Source of the DNA: Rickettsiales bacterium
Lineage (GTDB): Bacteria > Pseudomonadota > Alphaproteobacteria > Rickettsiales > UBA3002
Assembly (NCBI GenBank): GCA_021300075.1
Contig: JAJTIB010000110.1
Span: 1 to 14,152, forward strand
Length of the DNA stretch: 14,152 nucleotides
Direction: 5' to 3'
Shown here piece after piece: positions 13,753 to 14,152 of the stretch. Within the stretch, counting starts at the first letter, position 1, and the number at the start of each line of letters is the position of its first letter. The translations under genes were made by a program, and so were the position numbers. The notes beneath the pieces were generated by a model. That model had not been told where the DNA came from, made no database searches, and saw only the letters and a list, made by a program, of their open reading frames with translations.

Positions 13753-14152
13753 CTATACCAACTTACTTTCATCGAAAGTGAGAAGGGGTTGGCGGCGGGA
13801 AATGAGCAGGTAAAAGCTCGGCACGATGAAGAGTGTGAACAGCGTGCCGATCGTCATACCGCCAACAATCACCCAGCCAATCGCCTGTCGCGATTCTGCG
13901 CCCGCGCCCTGAGCGATGGCAAGCGGCAGCGCACCCAGCACGGTCGCTGCCGTTGTCATCAGAATCGGCCGCATGCGGATGGTACAGGACGTGAGGATGG
14001 CTTCGAGTTTCGTGCTTCCCTTGTCCTGTAACTGGTTGGCGAATTCGACAATCATGATGCCATGCTTGCTGATAAGCCCCATCAACGCCACCAGCCCAAT
14101 CTGACTATAGACATTAAGCGTGCCGCCGGTCAGTGTCATCGCCAAAAGAGCG
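13753..14152 (-). CDS. RND-family multidrug efflux pump inner-membrane subunit (C-terminal part)
   Basis: Partial: the frame runs off the right edge of the window, so only the last ~132 residues are visible. The segment LTGGTLNVYSQIGLVALMGLISKHGIMIVEFANQ, then RMRPILMTTAATVLGALPLAIAQGAGAESRQAIGWVIVGGMTIGTLFTLFIVPSFYLLI, is the highly conserved last part of the second transmembrane domain of HAE-1 type pumps (AcrB/MexB superfamily). It covers roughly the final three membrane helices. These pumps form a tripartite complex with a periplasmic adaptor and an outer-membrane channel and use proton flow to export drugs and other compounds. It ends with TAG at 13755-13753 after a short hydrophilic tail. 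The substrate cannot be inferred from this fragment. Confidence 0.92.
   Translation of the reverse strand, partial: ALLAMTLTGGTLNVYSQIGLVALMGLISKHGIMIVEFANQLQDKGSTKLEAILTSCTIRMRPILMTTAATVLGALPLAIAQGAGAESRQAIGWVIVGGMTIGTLFTLFIVPSFYLLISRRQPLLTFDESKLV

Noticed and set aside
1..14152. CRISPR arrays, tRNA or rRNA genes, insertion sequences, toxin-antitoxin pairs
   Set aside because: Reading both strands showed no regularly spaced repeats with spacers, no recognisable tRNA or rRNA sequence and no transposase or toxin-like protein.

Overview
The window is chromosomal DNA from an alphaproteobacterium. The best evidence is the block ispDF / dusB(nifR3)-ntrB-ntrC-ntrY-ntrX, a gene order characteristic of that class and found here almost intact. 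Base composition looks moderate (mid-50s % GC by eye). Short palindromic elements lie between genes and, in one case, inside a gene. That recalls genomes rich in such elements, but I cannot name an order or genus.

Layout, left to right. (1) 3-2196, plus strand: the end of a Pel exopolysaccharide operon, with the 3' part of pelF (glycosyltransferase) and all of pelG (polytopic membrane protein). (2) 2273-4844, plus strand: a polyamine module. A promoter and structured leader precede a PLP-dependent ornithine decarboxylase (odc). A deoxyhypusine-synthase-like enzyme follows, which in a bacterium most likely makes homospermidine from the putrescine produced by Odc. (3) 4845-5017: convergent junction holding an 89-bp palindromic repeat. 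(4) 5018-12302, minus strand: dusB, ntrB, ntrC, ntrY and ntrX, i.e. a tRNA-dihydrouridine synthase followed by two nitrogen-related two-component systems. ntrC and ntrY overlap by 4 bp. ntrC and ntrX each have a plausible promoter of their own. (5) 12303-12403: divergent promoter region in which both genes look leaderless or nearly so. (6) 12404-13660, plus strand: ispDF, the bifunctional MEP-pathway enzyme, with an in-frame 111-bp palindromic insertion in its IspD half. (7) 13753-14152, minus strand: C-terminal end of an RND multidrug efflux pump subunit, cut by the window edge.

The most striking observation is the odc leader. A 14-codon ORF (MSHKSVMGWRVRFY, 2359-2403) has a good Shine-Dalgarno sequence and ends 9 nt before the odc Shine-Dalgarno. 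Its own first codons (2363-2373) are complementary over 11 bp to the odc ribosome-binding site (2415-2425), and a second hairpin is nested at the end of the small ORF. This is the architecture of translation-coupled, nascent-peptide-controlled expression, comparable in logic to the E. coli speFL-speF system but with a different peptide. Other points worth a second look are the in-frame palindrome in ispD, an NtrB with no N-terminal PAS sensor domain, and a 19-bp operator-like dyad overlapping the predicted ntrC transcription start.
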